A stretch of 64,000 nt of DNA from Pseudolabrys sp. (GTDB taxonomy: Bacteria > Pseudomonadota > Alphaproteobacteria > Rhizobiales > Xanthobacteraceae), in assembly GCA_030684935.1 (NCBI GenBank), contig JAUXXH010000009.1, forward strand, positions 20,448-84,447. Direction: 5' to 3'. Shown in pieces: positions 17,018 to 23,916 of the stretch. A program made the position numbers and the translations under genes. The notes below the pieces were generated by a model. The model was given only the letters and a program-made list of their open reading frames with translations. It did no database searches and was not told the origin of the DNA. Position 1 is the first letter of the stretch, and the number at the start of each line of letters is the position of its first letter.

Positions 17018-17362
17018 ATGGCCGCCGTCCAAATGCGCGTCAGGAAATACCGTAGCGAAGGTGGGGCAGCCGGCCTTGCCCGGGTCGAGGTGCTTGTGCC
17101 GCCCTCGGCCCGCGACGAGATTCTAGCCATCGCCTCCCGGCTGCGCGCGGAATATCGCGGCCACAAAGAGCTGGGGCTTCTCCTTGATAAGGCACTCCAG
17201 TCGTACCGGACGCGCATCCTCGATAACGTCGATCTTGACCGGCTTCCCGATCTGCGATCGCGTGCCGCCGTCGTCGCCCGTGCCATGATCGACCGCGGCG
17301 ATGCTCGTGCCTTTGCCATGGGTCGGCAGCTGCTTGATCGCGTGGACGCATTGGGGGGCTGA
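17018..17362 (+). CDS. Small ribbon-helix-helix-like protein, probable antitoxin
   Basis: Protein of 114 residues, rich in charged residues. The segment ARVEVLVPPSARDEILAIA followed by SRLRAEYR has the beta-strand plus amphipathic-helix pattern of ribbon-helix-helix DNA-binding proteins; no catalytic motif is seen. ATG 17018 follows GGGAG at 17008-17012; an in-frame TTG at 16967 lies within the direct repeat and is rejected. The stop is 1 base before the next gene's start, so the two are translated together. Neutralisation of the neighbour is inferred from arrangement. Confidence 0.6.
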   Translation: MAAVQMRVRKYRSEGGAAGLARVEVLVPPSARDEILAIASRLRAEYRGHKELGLLLDKALQSYRTRILDNVDLDRLPDLRSRAAVVARAMIDRGDARAFAMGRQLLDRVDALGG

Positions 17363-17363
17363 G

Positions 17364-18185
17364 ATGGCACTGACGCACCTGCAAAGCGCCATCCTCCGTC
17401 ACCTTGCCGGGAATCGCTCGAACTCAAGCTATCTGGCCGGTGGCTTGATGCTCAATAAGAACTGGCAAAGACAATCCGACGACATCGATATCTTCCACGA
17501 CACCGACGAAGAAGTGACCGCAGCGGCAGAAGCAGACCTTGCTCTCCTCGAAGCCGCGGGATTCAAGACCCATACTGACTTCATCGTATACGGCTGTGTC
17601 GATGCGACAATCTCCGACGGGTCATCGTCTACGATCATCCAGTGGTTCGCCGAAACGAAGCGCCGCTTCTTTCCCCTCGTGAAGGACGAAGCGTGGGGTG
17701 CCCGCCTTCATCAGGCCGACCTTGCGGTGAACAAAATTCTTGCTGCGGCCGGGCGCTCGAAAGCCCGGGATATCGCTGATCTGGTTGCCATCGGGCAAAA
17801 CTATTGCCCGCTTGGTCCCCTGGTGCTGGCCGCCGCCGGAAAGCCGCCAAATTTTTCGCCACGGCGCACCATCGACGAAGTACGCCGGCACGCGCTCTCC
17901 ATTCCGGCCGAAGAATTCGCGGCGGTGAAGGGCCTTCCCCCAGACTGGACCGCAGACTTCATACGTGATGAAGCGCTCCGTCTCATCGAACTTGCCGATA
18001 AATATATAATGAGCGCTTCGCCGAGCCTGGTGGGGGTGCTCGCCGTGAACAAGGACGAGGTTCCGGTCGAGGTGCCGGAAGGGAAGCGCGGCGATACTAT
18101 TTTCAGATTGGCGACAGACGAACCGGAAGTGATGCCCGCCCCGGCGGATTTCAATGCGGTGGGCTGGAGTTCCACGCACTCGTGA
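17364..18185 (+). CDS. Nucleotidyltransferase of AbiEii/MenT-like type, probable toxin
   Basis: Protein of 273 residues. AGGLML at 25-30 followed by SDDIDIF at 38-44 resembles the GG...SxDxD motif of the nucleotidyltransferase fold, with acidic metal ligands at 40 and 42. The AbiEii hallmark follows: DLAVNKILAAAGRSKARDIA at about 119-138 (K124, R131, K133, D136). AbiEii-type enzymes act as toxins in type IV toxin-antitoxin or phage-defence pairs by modifying nucleotides or tRNA. The partner here is RHH-like rather than the AbiEi winged-helix protein. Base composition is lower in GC than in adjacent transporters. Confidence 0.68.
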   Translation: MALTHLQSAILRHLAGNRSNSSYLAGGLMLNKNWQRQSDDIDIFHDTDEEVTAAAEADLALLEAAGFKTHTDFIVYGCVDATISDGSSSTIIQWFAETKRRFFPLVKDEAWGARLHQADLAVNKILAAAGRSKARDIADLVAIGQNYCPLGPLVLAAAGKPPNFSPRRTIDEVRRHALSIPAEEFAAVKGLPPDWTADFIRDEALRLIELADKYIMSASPSLVGVLAVNKDEVPVEVPEGKRGDTIFRLATDEPEVMPAPADFNAVGWSSTHS

Positions 18186-18231
18186 AGCGACGCAGGCGTG
18201 CCGCGTTGGCGTTGAGCCGTTCAATATCCTC

Positions 18232-18323
18232 CGTCATGCCCGGCCTTGTGCCGGGCATCCACGTCTTGCTTCGCTCGATGGGCTGTTAAGACGTGGATGG
18301 CCGGGACAAGCCCGGCCATGACG
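18232..18323. repeat. Palindromic repeat, family B copy 1
   Basis: Arms gtcatgcccggccttgtgcc and atggccgggacaagcccggc, each an internal hairpin, face each other around about 40 bases. Other copies are at 37063-37149, 44531-44619, 45234-45350 and 47857-47944. It lies between convergent genes and may act as a bidirectional transcript end. Confidence 0.82.
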
Positions 18324-18334
18324 GTCGAGAACCA

Positions 18335-19183
18335 CTAACTGCGCAAAATAGCCTTCGCCGCGTCGCCGACCGCCTCCACCTTGTCGTCGGTGTCGAGGAA
18401 GCAGACGATCCGGCAGGGGCAGCCTTCCAGACCCTCGTAGCGCCACGGGAACGCGCCGATGATGCAGCGCTTGCCGAGCATCAGCTCGATGTCGCCGCCG
18501 AGATTCTCGGCATGCAGCAGGCCTTCCTGGAACGCCCAGTTGTGAAACGGGAAGACATCGGCCGAGACCTGACGGCCGGACTTCTTGTGCGTGTATTCGA
18601 AGGTGCCGAAGAACTCGCCCGGCGTCTTGCCATGCTTCTTCGTGAACTCCTCCGCCAGATCGGGCCGCATGTAGCGGATCGAGGTGTTCATGGCGTGATC
18701 GCAGGAGCCGGTGTCCATGCCCCACCACTTGATCTTTTTTTTCAGCATCCAGTGCAGCGTGTCGAGGTTTGGCCCCGGGTGGTAGCAGAAGTATTTCACC
18801 AGATCCTGCTGCGGCTGTCCTTCGTAATGCTTGTGCCAGCCGGTGTGCAGAATGAGAATGTCGCCCTCGCGGATATCGGCGCCGGCGCCCTCGATCATCT
18901 CCGGGGTGATCACCGCCCAGTCGTGCATATGCTTTGAGATGTCAACGACGACGCCGCGGTTCATCAGGTAGTCGAGCGGCAGATGCGCCATGTCGCCCTT
19001 GCGATTGTCGGTCGCGTGCATCGCCCCGTCGAAATGGGTGCCGACATGCAGCGCGGTGTCGATGCGCTGTGCCACGATGCGCACCGTCTGCAGATTTTGC
19101 GCGTAATACATCTTGTTGCCGGCGTAGCCGACCCAGCCGGGCGTATGCACGTTCATGACGTGGGAGAGGTCGACGACTTTCAT
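18335..19183 (-). CDS. Cyclase-family protein (kynurenine formamidase-like metal hydrolase)
   Basis: Putative cyclase of 282 residues. The metal-binding HVGTHFDGAMH motif near residues 47-57 is the HxGTHxD signature of the kynurenine formamidase/cyclase superfamily, and HTGWHKHY supplies another conserved loop. Such enzymes hydrolyse N-formylkynurenine, isatin or other cyclic amides. It follows the TSUP permease gene (19225-19968) in the same direction, with a 41-base gap. No further kynurenine pathway gene is in view, so the exact substrate is uncertain. Confidence 0.85.
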   Translation of the reverse strand: MKVVDLSHVMNVHTPGWVGYAGNKMYYAQNLQTVRIVAQRIDTALHVGTHFDGAMHATDNRKGDMAHLPLDYLMNRGVVVDISKHMHDWAVITPEMIEGAGADIREGDILILHTGWHKHYEGQPQQDLVKYFCYHPGPNLDTLHWMLKKKIKWWGMDTGSCDHAMNTSIRYMRPDLAEEFTKKHGKTPGEFFGTFEYTHKKSGRQVSADVFPFHNWAFQEGLLHAENLGGDIELMLGKRCIIGAFPWRYEGLEGCPCRIVCFLDTDDKVEAVGDAAKAILRS

Positions 19184-19224
19184 GGCTTGATCCCGATGCG
19201 GTTGAGGGGCGTTGGCCTAGCCAA

Positions 19225-19968
19225 TCACAGCAATCCCCGGGACGCCAGATGCAGCCCCAACAACAGCAGGCCGGCAAAGAAGCATAGCCTGAACGTGTCC
19301 GGCGCCACCCGCTTGCGTATCCATTGTCCGGCCACCATGCCGAGCAAGGCCGCGGCCAGCGCCACCAGCGACGGCACCGCCAGCGCCATCCGTATTTCGC
19401 CCGCATAGGCCAGCGCCGGCGCCAGCGTGACGGTCGATACCGTGAAGGACAGACCCAGCGCCTGCACCATGCGGTCGCGGTCCAGTTTCAATGCCTGGAC
19501 ATAGGGCGTCAGCGGCAGCACGAAGATGCCGGTCGCCACCGTGATGGTTCCGGTCAGAAAACCCATCAACAGCCCCATCCAGATTTCGGACTGCGGCGGC
19601 ACCTTGAATTGAACTTTGATGAGCCCAAGCGCGGCATAGATCGCCAGAGCAAGGCCCAGCCAGACGGTCGACTGGCCGGTGGTATCGTGCGGCAGCACCG
19701 TCGCGCCGACAAAGGTACCGATGGTGATGCCGGCGAACAGCGGCCACAGCCGCCGCGCCAGCGCGAGCAAGTCGCCGCCGACGGCCGATTGCCAGATGTT
19801 GGTGACCAGCGACGGTACCACCAGGATCGCCGCCGCCTGCAACGGCGGCATCACCAGACCCAGCAGTCCGATGGCAACCGTCGGCAGGCCAAGCCCAATC
19901 ACGCCCTTGACCATGCCTGCGAGCAAGAACGCGCCCGCCGTGATGGCGAGAATGAGCAATGGATCCAC
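19225..19968 (-). CDS. TSUP-family (TauE/SafE) membrane permease
   Basis: Integral membrane protein of 247 residues with about eight hydrophobic helices. GMVKGVIGLGLPTVAIGLL near the N-terminus and GFLTGTITVATGIFVLP in the middle are the two inverted TSUP repeats. The family exports or imports sulfite, sulfoacetate and other organic anions. The GTG at 19968 is preferred because AAGGAAAGG lies just upstream and homology begins at DPLLILAITAG; longer frames run into the divergent modA leader. It may move a substrate or product of the downstream cyclase. Confidence 0.88.
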   Translation of the reverse strand: MDPLLILAITAGAFLLAGMVKGVIGLGLPTVAIGLLGLVMPPLQAAAILVVPSLVTNIWQSAVGGDLLALARRLWPLFAGITIGTFVGATVLPHDTTGQSTVWLGLALAIYAALGLIKVQFKVPPQSEIWMGLLMGFLTGTITVATGIFVLPLTPYVQALKLDRDRMVQALGLSFTVSTVTLAPALAYAGEIRMALAVPSLVALAAALLGMVAGQWIRKRVAPDTFRLCFFAGLLLLGLHLASRGLL

Positions 19969-20084
19969 CGGCCGGCCTTTCCTTGGCGATGGCGCCGACC
20001 TTGCGTGAAGCCGCGGCGGACGACAATCGGCAAGTCGGCGAGCCAGCCTTGTCCGTTGGCGAAGGCGCCCCATTGCCGAACGCT

Positions 20085-20173
20085 TTACGGCAGGCTGCGC
20101 TGCCTGCTAGCGTAGCCTTGTGACCCGGAGCCTGCCGTAAGTGCGCTCCGCGGACCCGGAACGGCGCTTCCGG
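20085..20173 (+). promoter_or_regulatory. Structured leader upstream of modABC
   Basis: A perfect 12-base inverted repeat, TTACGGCAGGCT at 20085-20096 and AGCCTGCCGTAA at 20129-20140, encloses a smaller hairpin (CGCT/AGCG). The segment GGCAG can instead pair with CTGCC at 20099-20103, giving mutually exclusive structures. A second hairpin CCGGAA-N6-TTCCGG follows at 20156-20173. The leader ends 75 bases before the modA start. It does not resemble the Moco RNA motif as I know it. Confidence 0.4.
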
Positions 20174-20247
20174 TTCGGTCTCTACCCGCACATGACGCTC
20201 GCGCGTGGCGTTTTCGCTGCGCCGCGTCCGTTATCAAGGAGCGCCCG

Positions 20248-21033
20248 ATGTTCAAACGTATACCCGCCATTCTTGGCCTGCTCGCCATTCTCATCGCGGC
20301 GCCCTTGCCTGCCCGCGCGCAGGACGTGCCTGTAGTGGTGGCGGCGGCCGACCTGCAATTTGCCCTGGTGGAAATCGCCGATGCCTTCAAGAAAGATACC
20401 CAACGCGAATTGAAGCTGACGTTCGGCTCGTCGGGCAACTTCGCCCGGCAGATCGAGCAAGGCGCGCCGTTTCAGATGTATCTGTCGGCCGACGAGCAGT
20501 TCGTGTTCAGCCTTGCTGACAAGGGCCTCACCCTCGATCGCGGCACCCTCTATGCCATCGGCCGGATCGTCATCATCGTCCCGCACGGCTCGCCCTTGAA
20601 GGCGGACGGAACGCTGGCCGATCTGAAAGCGGGATTGGCCGATGGCCGGGTCAAGAGGTTCGCCATCGCCAATCCGGAACACGCCCCCTACGGAGCCCGC
20701 GCCGAGGAGGCCTTGCGTCACGCCGGGCTATGGGACTCCATCAAGGACAAACTGGTACTCGGCGAAAACGTGTCGCAGGCCGCGCAATTTGCCACTGCCG
20801 GCGGCGCGCAGGGCGGCATCATCGCCTATTCCCTCGCTTTGTCAGCCAATGTTTCGAAGCACGGGCCTTATGCGCTGATCGACGACACGGGGCACCAGCC
20901 CTTGCGCCAGCAAATGGTGCTACTCAAAAAAGCCGGCGAGACCGCCAAGGCGTTCTATGCCTACATGCAGAGCCCGAGCGCCCGCGCGATCATGCGGCGC
21001 TATGGCTTCGTCCTCCCCGGCGAACAGTCCTGA
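20248..21033 (+). CDS. modA: Molybdate ABC transporter substrate-binding protein
   Basis: Periplasmic molybdate-binding protein of 261 residues, with a signal peptide ending at ARAQ (about residue 25). Family motifs are AAADLQFALVEIADAF, FGSSGNFARQIEQGAPF (oxyanion site), LSADEQF, NPEHAPYG and KLVLGENVSQAAQF. It delivers molybdate to ModBC. AAGGAGCG precedes ATG 20248. Supply of molybdate is consistent with the molybdenum hydroxylase genes at 0.7-6.9 kb, although these are 14 kb apart. Confidence 0.94.
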   Translation: MFKRIPAILGLLAILIAAPLPARAQDVPVVVAAADLQFALVEIADAFKKDTQRELKLTFGSSGNFARQIEQGAPFQMYLSADEQFVFSLADKGLTLDRGTLYAIGRIVIIVPHGSPLKADGTLADLKAGLADGRVKRFAIANPEHAPYGARAEEALRHAGLWDSIKDKLVLGENVSQAAQFATAGGAQGGIIAYSLALSANVSKHGPYALIDDTGHQPLRQQMVLLKKAGETAKAFYAYMQSPSARAIMRRYGFVLPGEQS

Positions 21034-21043
21034 GCACCGGACA

Positions 21044-21712
21044 ATGGATTGGGAAGCGCTCTGGCTGACACTCAAGCTCGCCGGCCTGACGGTCCTAGTC
21101 CTGATTCCACTCGCCATCGCGGTCGGCCGATGGCTTGCGGTGACATCCTTCCGCGGCAAGGCGGTCACGGAGGCCGCGCTCGCGCTGCCTCTCGTGCTGC
21201 CGCCGACGGTGGTCGGCTTCTATCTTCTCGTCGCGTTCGGTTCGGGATCGTGGTTCGGGCAGACCTATCAGTCGCTGTTCGGCCATAGCCTTGTTTTTAC
21301 CTTCGAGGGCCTTCTCGTCGCATCGGTGATTGTGAACATCCCGTTCGCGGTGCAGCCGGTGCAGCGCGCCTTTGAGGCGATTTCGCCGGACCTGCGCGAC
21401 GCCGCAGCGACCTGCGGCATGTCGTGGTGGCGCATGGTCTGGCGCATCGAACTGCCGCTGGCGTGGCCCGGCATTCTCACTGGCGTCGTGCTGACATTTG
21501 CGCACACTTTGGGAGAGTTCGGTGTGGTGCTGATGGTTGGCGGCAGCATTCCGGGCGAGACCAAAACCGTCGCCATTGCGATCTACGACCGGGTGCAGGC
21601 GTTCGACGATGTTGCTGCGGCCAAAATGTCAGCACTTCTGCTGGCGATATCGCTGGTGACGATCGCGCTGAGCTATCTGCTCACCCAGCGTCTGGGGCGG
21701 CGCTATGCATAA
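21044..21712 (+). CDS. modB: Molybdate ABC transporter permease
   Basis: Inner-membrane permease of 222 residues with five to six helices. The sequences LALPLVLPPTVVGFYLL, AAATCGMSWWRMVWRIELPLAWPG (coupling loop, read in two parts) and AHTLGEFGVVLMVGG are characteristic of ModB. ATG 21044 lies 10 bases after the modA stop; the longer frame from 20957 overlaps modA and is rejected. Confidence 0.94.
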   Translation: MDWEALWLTLKLAGLTVLVLIPLAIAVGRWLAVTSFRGKAVTEAALALPLVLPPTVVGFYLLVAFGSGSWFGQTYQSLFGHSLVFTFEGLLVASVIVNIPFAVQPVQRAFEAISPDLRDAAATCGMSWWRMVWRIELPLAWPGILTGVVLTFAHTLGEFGVVLMVGGSIPGETKTVAIAIYDRVQAFDDVAAAKMSALLLAISLVTIALSYLLTQRLGRRYA

Positions 21713-22460
21713 TGCCGCGTCACGATCCGCCGGCGTTACGGTCCGGCTTCGGCAGCAAAGCCCGATATCTCTTGATGCGGAAATGTCGGTCGGCGCCGGC
21801 GAGATTCTGGCGCTGGTCGGTCCATCCGGCAGCGGCAAGACGACGACGCTGCGGACCATCGCAGGCCTGTACCGGCCAGCCGGCGGCAGGATCGTTTGCA
21901 ATGGATCGGTCTGGTTCGATTCCGAATCCGGCATCTGGATCCCCGCACGGCAACGCCAGGTCGGGATGGTGCTGCAATCCTACGCGCTGTTTCCGCATTT
22001 GACCGCCATCGAGAACGTCATGGAGTCGCTTTCCGGGATGCCCGCGGACGCACGCCGTGCGGAGGCCGCCGCACTGCTGTCGCGGATGCATCTCGACGGT
22101 CTTGACGACCGCCGTCCGGCGTTGCTGTCCGGCGGGCAGCAACAGCGTGTCGCGGTGGCGCGTGCGCTGGCGCGGCGGCCCGAGTTGCTGCTGCTGGACG
22201 AGCCGTTCTCGGCGGTGGACCGGGTGACGCGCCGCCGCTTGCGCGCCGAACTCGTGGAGCTTCGGCGCGAACTGCCAATGCCCGTGGTACTGGTCACGCA
22301 CGACCTGGACGACGTAGTGCGGCTCGCGGACCGCATGTGCGTCATGCATGAGGGCCGCATTCTTCAAGCGGGCACTGTTCAGGACGTGATGGCGCAACCA
22401 GCCAGCGCAACCGTGGTGGAGTTGCTGGACCTGGTTGACGACATGGAGTTGAGAACGTAG
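21705..22460 (+). CDS. modC: Molybdate ABC transporter ATPase, short form lacking the C-terminal TOBE/MOP domain
   Basis: ATPase of 251 residues overlapping modB by 8 bases. Walker A is GPSGSGKT near residues 39-46, the Q-loop MVLQSYALFPHL, the signature [14 protein letters not shown] and Walker B LLLLDEPFSAVD. Classical ModC is about 350 residues and ends in a molybdate-binding TOBE domain; here the protein ends soon after the nucleotide-binding domain (VELLDLVDDME). Position directly after modAB supports the molybdate assignment; feedback by a TOBE domain is absent. Confidence 0.87.
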   Translation: MHNAASRSAGVTVRLRQQSPISLDAEMSVGAGEILALVGPSGSGKTTTLRTIAGLYRPAGGRIVCNGSVWFDSESGIWIPARQRQVGMVLQSYALFPHLTAIENVMESLSGMPADARRAEAAALLSRMHLDGLDDRRPALLSGGQQQRVAVARALARRPELLLLDEPFSAVDRVTRRRLRAELVELRRELPMPVVLVTHDLDDVVRLADRMCVMHEGRILQAGTVQDVMAQPASATVVELLDLVDDMELRT

Positions 22461-22513
22461 CCGCGGCGTGCTGAGCCTGCGCGGAGACGACAGCAATAGG
22501 CTACACTGCCACC

Positions 22514-23323
22514 ATGTTCCCGCCTTCCCGCATCGTCTGCCTGACCGAAGAAACCGTCGAGACGCTGTATTTGCTCGGCGAGGATGCGCGCATTGTCGGC
22601 GTGTCCGGCTATGCGGTGCGGCCGGCGCGCGTGCGCAAGGAGAAGCCGCGCGTTGCCGCCTTCATCTCCGCCGACGTCCCGAAGATATTGGCGCTCGAGC
22701 CCGACCTGGTGCTGACGTTCTCCGACCTGCAGGCCGACATTGTCGCCGATCTGATCCGCGCCAATGTCGCGGTCCATGCCTTCAACCAGCGCGACCTCGC
22801 CGGCATCTACGACATGATCCGCACCCTGGGCGCGCTGGTCGGCCAACTCGCAAAGGCCGACGCGCTGGCGACGTCGCTGCAAACGCACGTCGATGCCGTG
22901 CGCGCGCGCGGAAAGGCATTGCCGCGGCGGCCGCGGGTCTATTTCGAGGAATGGGACGAGCCGATGATTTCCGGGCTCGGCTGGGTCTCGGAGCTGATCG
23001 AGGCTGCCGGCGGCATTGAGGTGTTCCCGCACCTCGCTCTTCGCAAGAATGCCAAAGACCGCATCGTCACCGGCGACGCTGTTGTCGCGGCAGAGCCGGA
23101 CATCATTATCGGCTCCTGGTGCGGCAAGAAATTCGTGCCGGCCAAGGTCGCCGCCCGGCCCGGCTTTGCCGCCGTGCCGGCGGTCGCCACCGGCTGGCTG
23201 CGCGAGGTGAAATCGACGCTGATCCTGCAGCCGGGGCCGGCGGCACTGACCGACGGGCTCGACGCTCTGGTGGCCATCATTGCCGAATGGGTGGAAAATG
23301 GCGGCAACCGCGTGCTAAAGTGA
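22514..23323 (+). CDS. BtuF-like cobalamin-binding periplasmic-type protein without a signal peptide
   Basis: Class III periplasmic-binding-protein fold of 269 residues. RIVCLTEETVETLYLLGED, ISADVPKILALEPDLVLTFSD (in two parts), MISGLGWVSELIEAAGG and AAEPDIIIGSW resemble BtuF/FhuD helical-backbone binding proteins. The N-terminus MFPPSRIVCL has no hydrophobic signal segment, so the mature protein is predicted cytoplasmic or exported by an unrecognised route. No BtuC or BtuD genes adjoin; the next gene encodes a small membrane protein. Cobalamin binding is a family-level guess. Confidence 0.75.
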   Translation: MFPPSRIVCLTEETVETLYLLGEDARIVGVSGYAVRPARVRKEKPRVAAFISADVPKILALEPDLVLTFSDLQADIVADLIRANVAVHAFNQRDLAGIYDMIRTLGALVGQLAKADALATSLQTHVDAVRARGKALPRRPRVYFEEWDEPMISGLGWVSELIEAAGGIEVFPHLALRKNAKDRIVTGDAVVAAEPDIIIGSWCGKKFVPAKVAARPGFAAVPAVATGWLREVKSTLILQPGPAALTDGLDALVAIIAEWVENGGNRVLK

Positions 23324-23355
23324 CATTCGCCCTGCCGCACAAGGAACCGTCATCG

Positions 23356-23916
23356 ATGCCCGCCCAATCGCCGCAATCCACCCTCGCCCGCCACCCGATC
23401 TGGATGGACTTGGCGCTGGTAGCGTTCCTGGTTGGTTTCGTGGTCGTGGCGCGGCTGCTGCCGCATGCGCCCGGCTTCGTGCCGGTGGCGGCAAGCGCCC
23501 TGTTCGCCGGCCGGGTGCTGCGTTATCCGGCGCTGGCGGTGATCGTGCCGGTCGCGGCCATGGCGCTGAGCAATTTATGGCTGCCCATCGAAGACTGGCG
23601 GATCACGACCGTCGGCGCGCTGGCGATTTCGGTCGCCGCCTTTGCCGGCATGCTGACCCGGCGCTGGAACGGTCCGCTGCCGGTGGTGGCCGCGGTGCTG
23701 ACCTGCTCGCTGATCTTCTTTGCCGCTTCGAATTTCGCCGTCTGGGCCTTCAGCGGCATGTACCCGCTGACCGCGGCGGGGCTGGTTCAATGCTATATCG
23801 CCGCGCTGCCGTTTCTCGAAAAGACGGTCATGGGCGACCTGTTCTGGACCGGGGTGCTGTTCGGCGGCGCCTGGCTCATTCAAAACGGCCCGGCGCTGGC
23901 GCGGCGCGCGTCCTAG
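23356..23916 (+). CDS. DUF6580-like small membrane protein, possible ECF-type S component
   Basis: Hydrophobic protein of 186 residues with about five or six helices: ALVAFLVGFVVVARLLPH, a FVPVAASALFAGR loop, AVIVPVAAMALSNLW, and FFAASNFAVWAFSGMY. The pattern with conserved W and Y residues resembles DUF6580 proteins, which look like vitamin-transporter S components. It lies 32 bases after the BtuF-like gene and may cooperate with it in corrinoid handling (inference). Its 3' end overlaps the convergent antiporter gene by 4 bases. Confidence 0.6.
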   Translation: MPAQSPQSTLARHPIWMDLALVAFLVGFVVVARLLPHAPGFVPVAASALFAGRVLRYPALAVIVPVAAMALSNLWLPIEDWRITTVGALAISVAAFAGMLTRRWNGPLPVVAAVLTCSLIFFAASNFAVWAFSGMYPLTAAGLVQCYIAALPFLEKTVMGDLFWTGVLFGGAWLIQNGPALARRAS

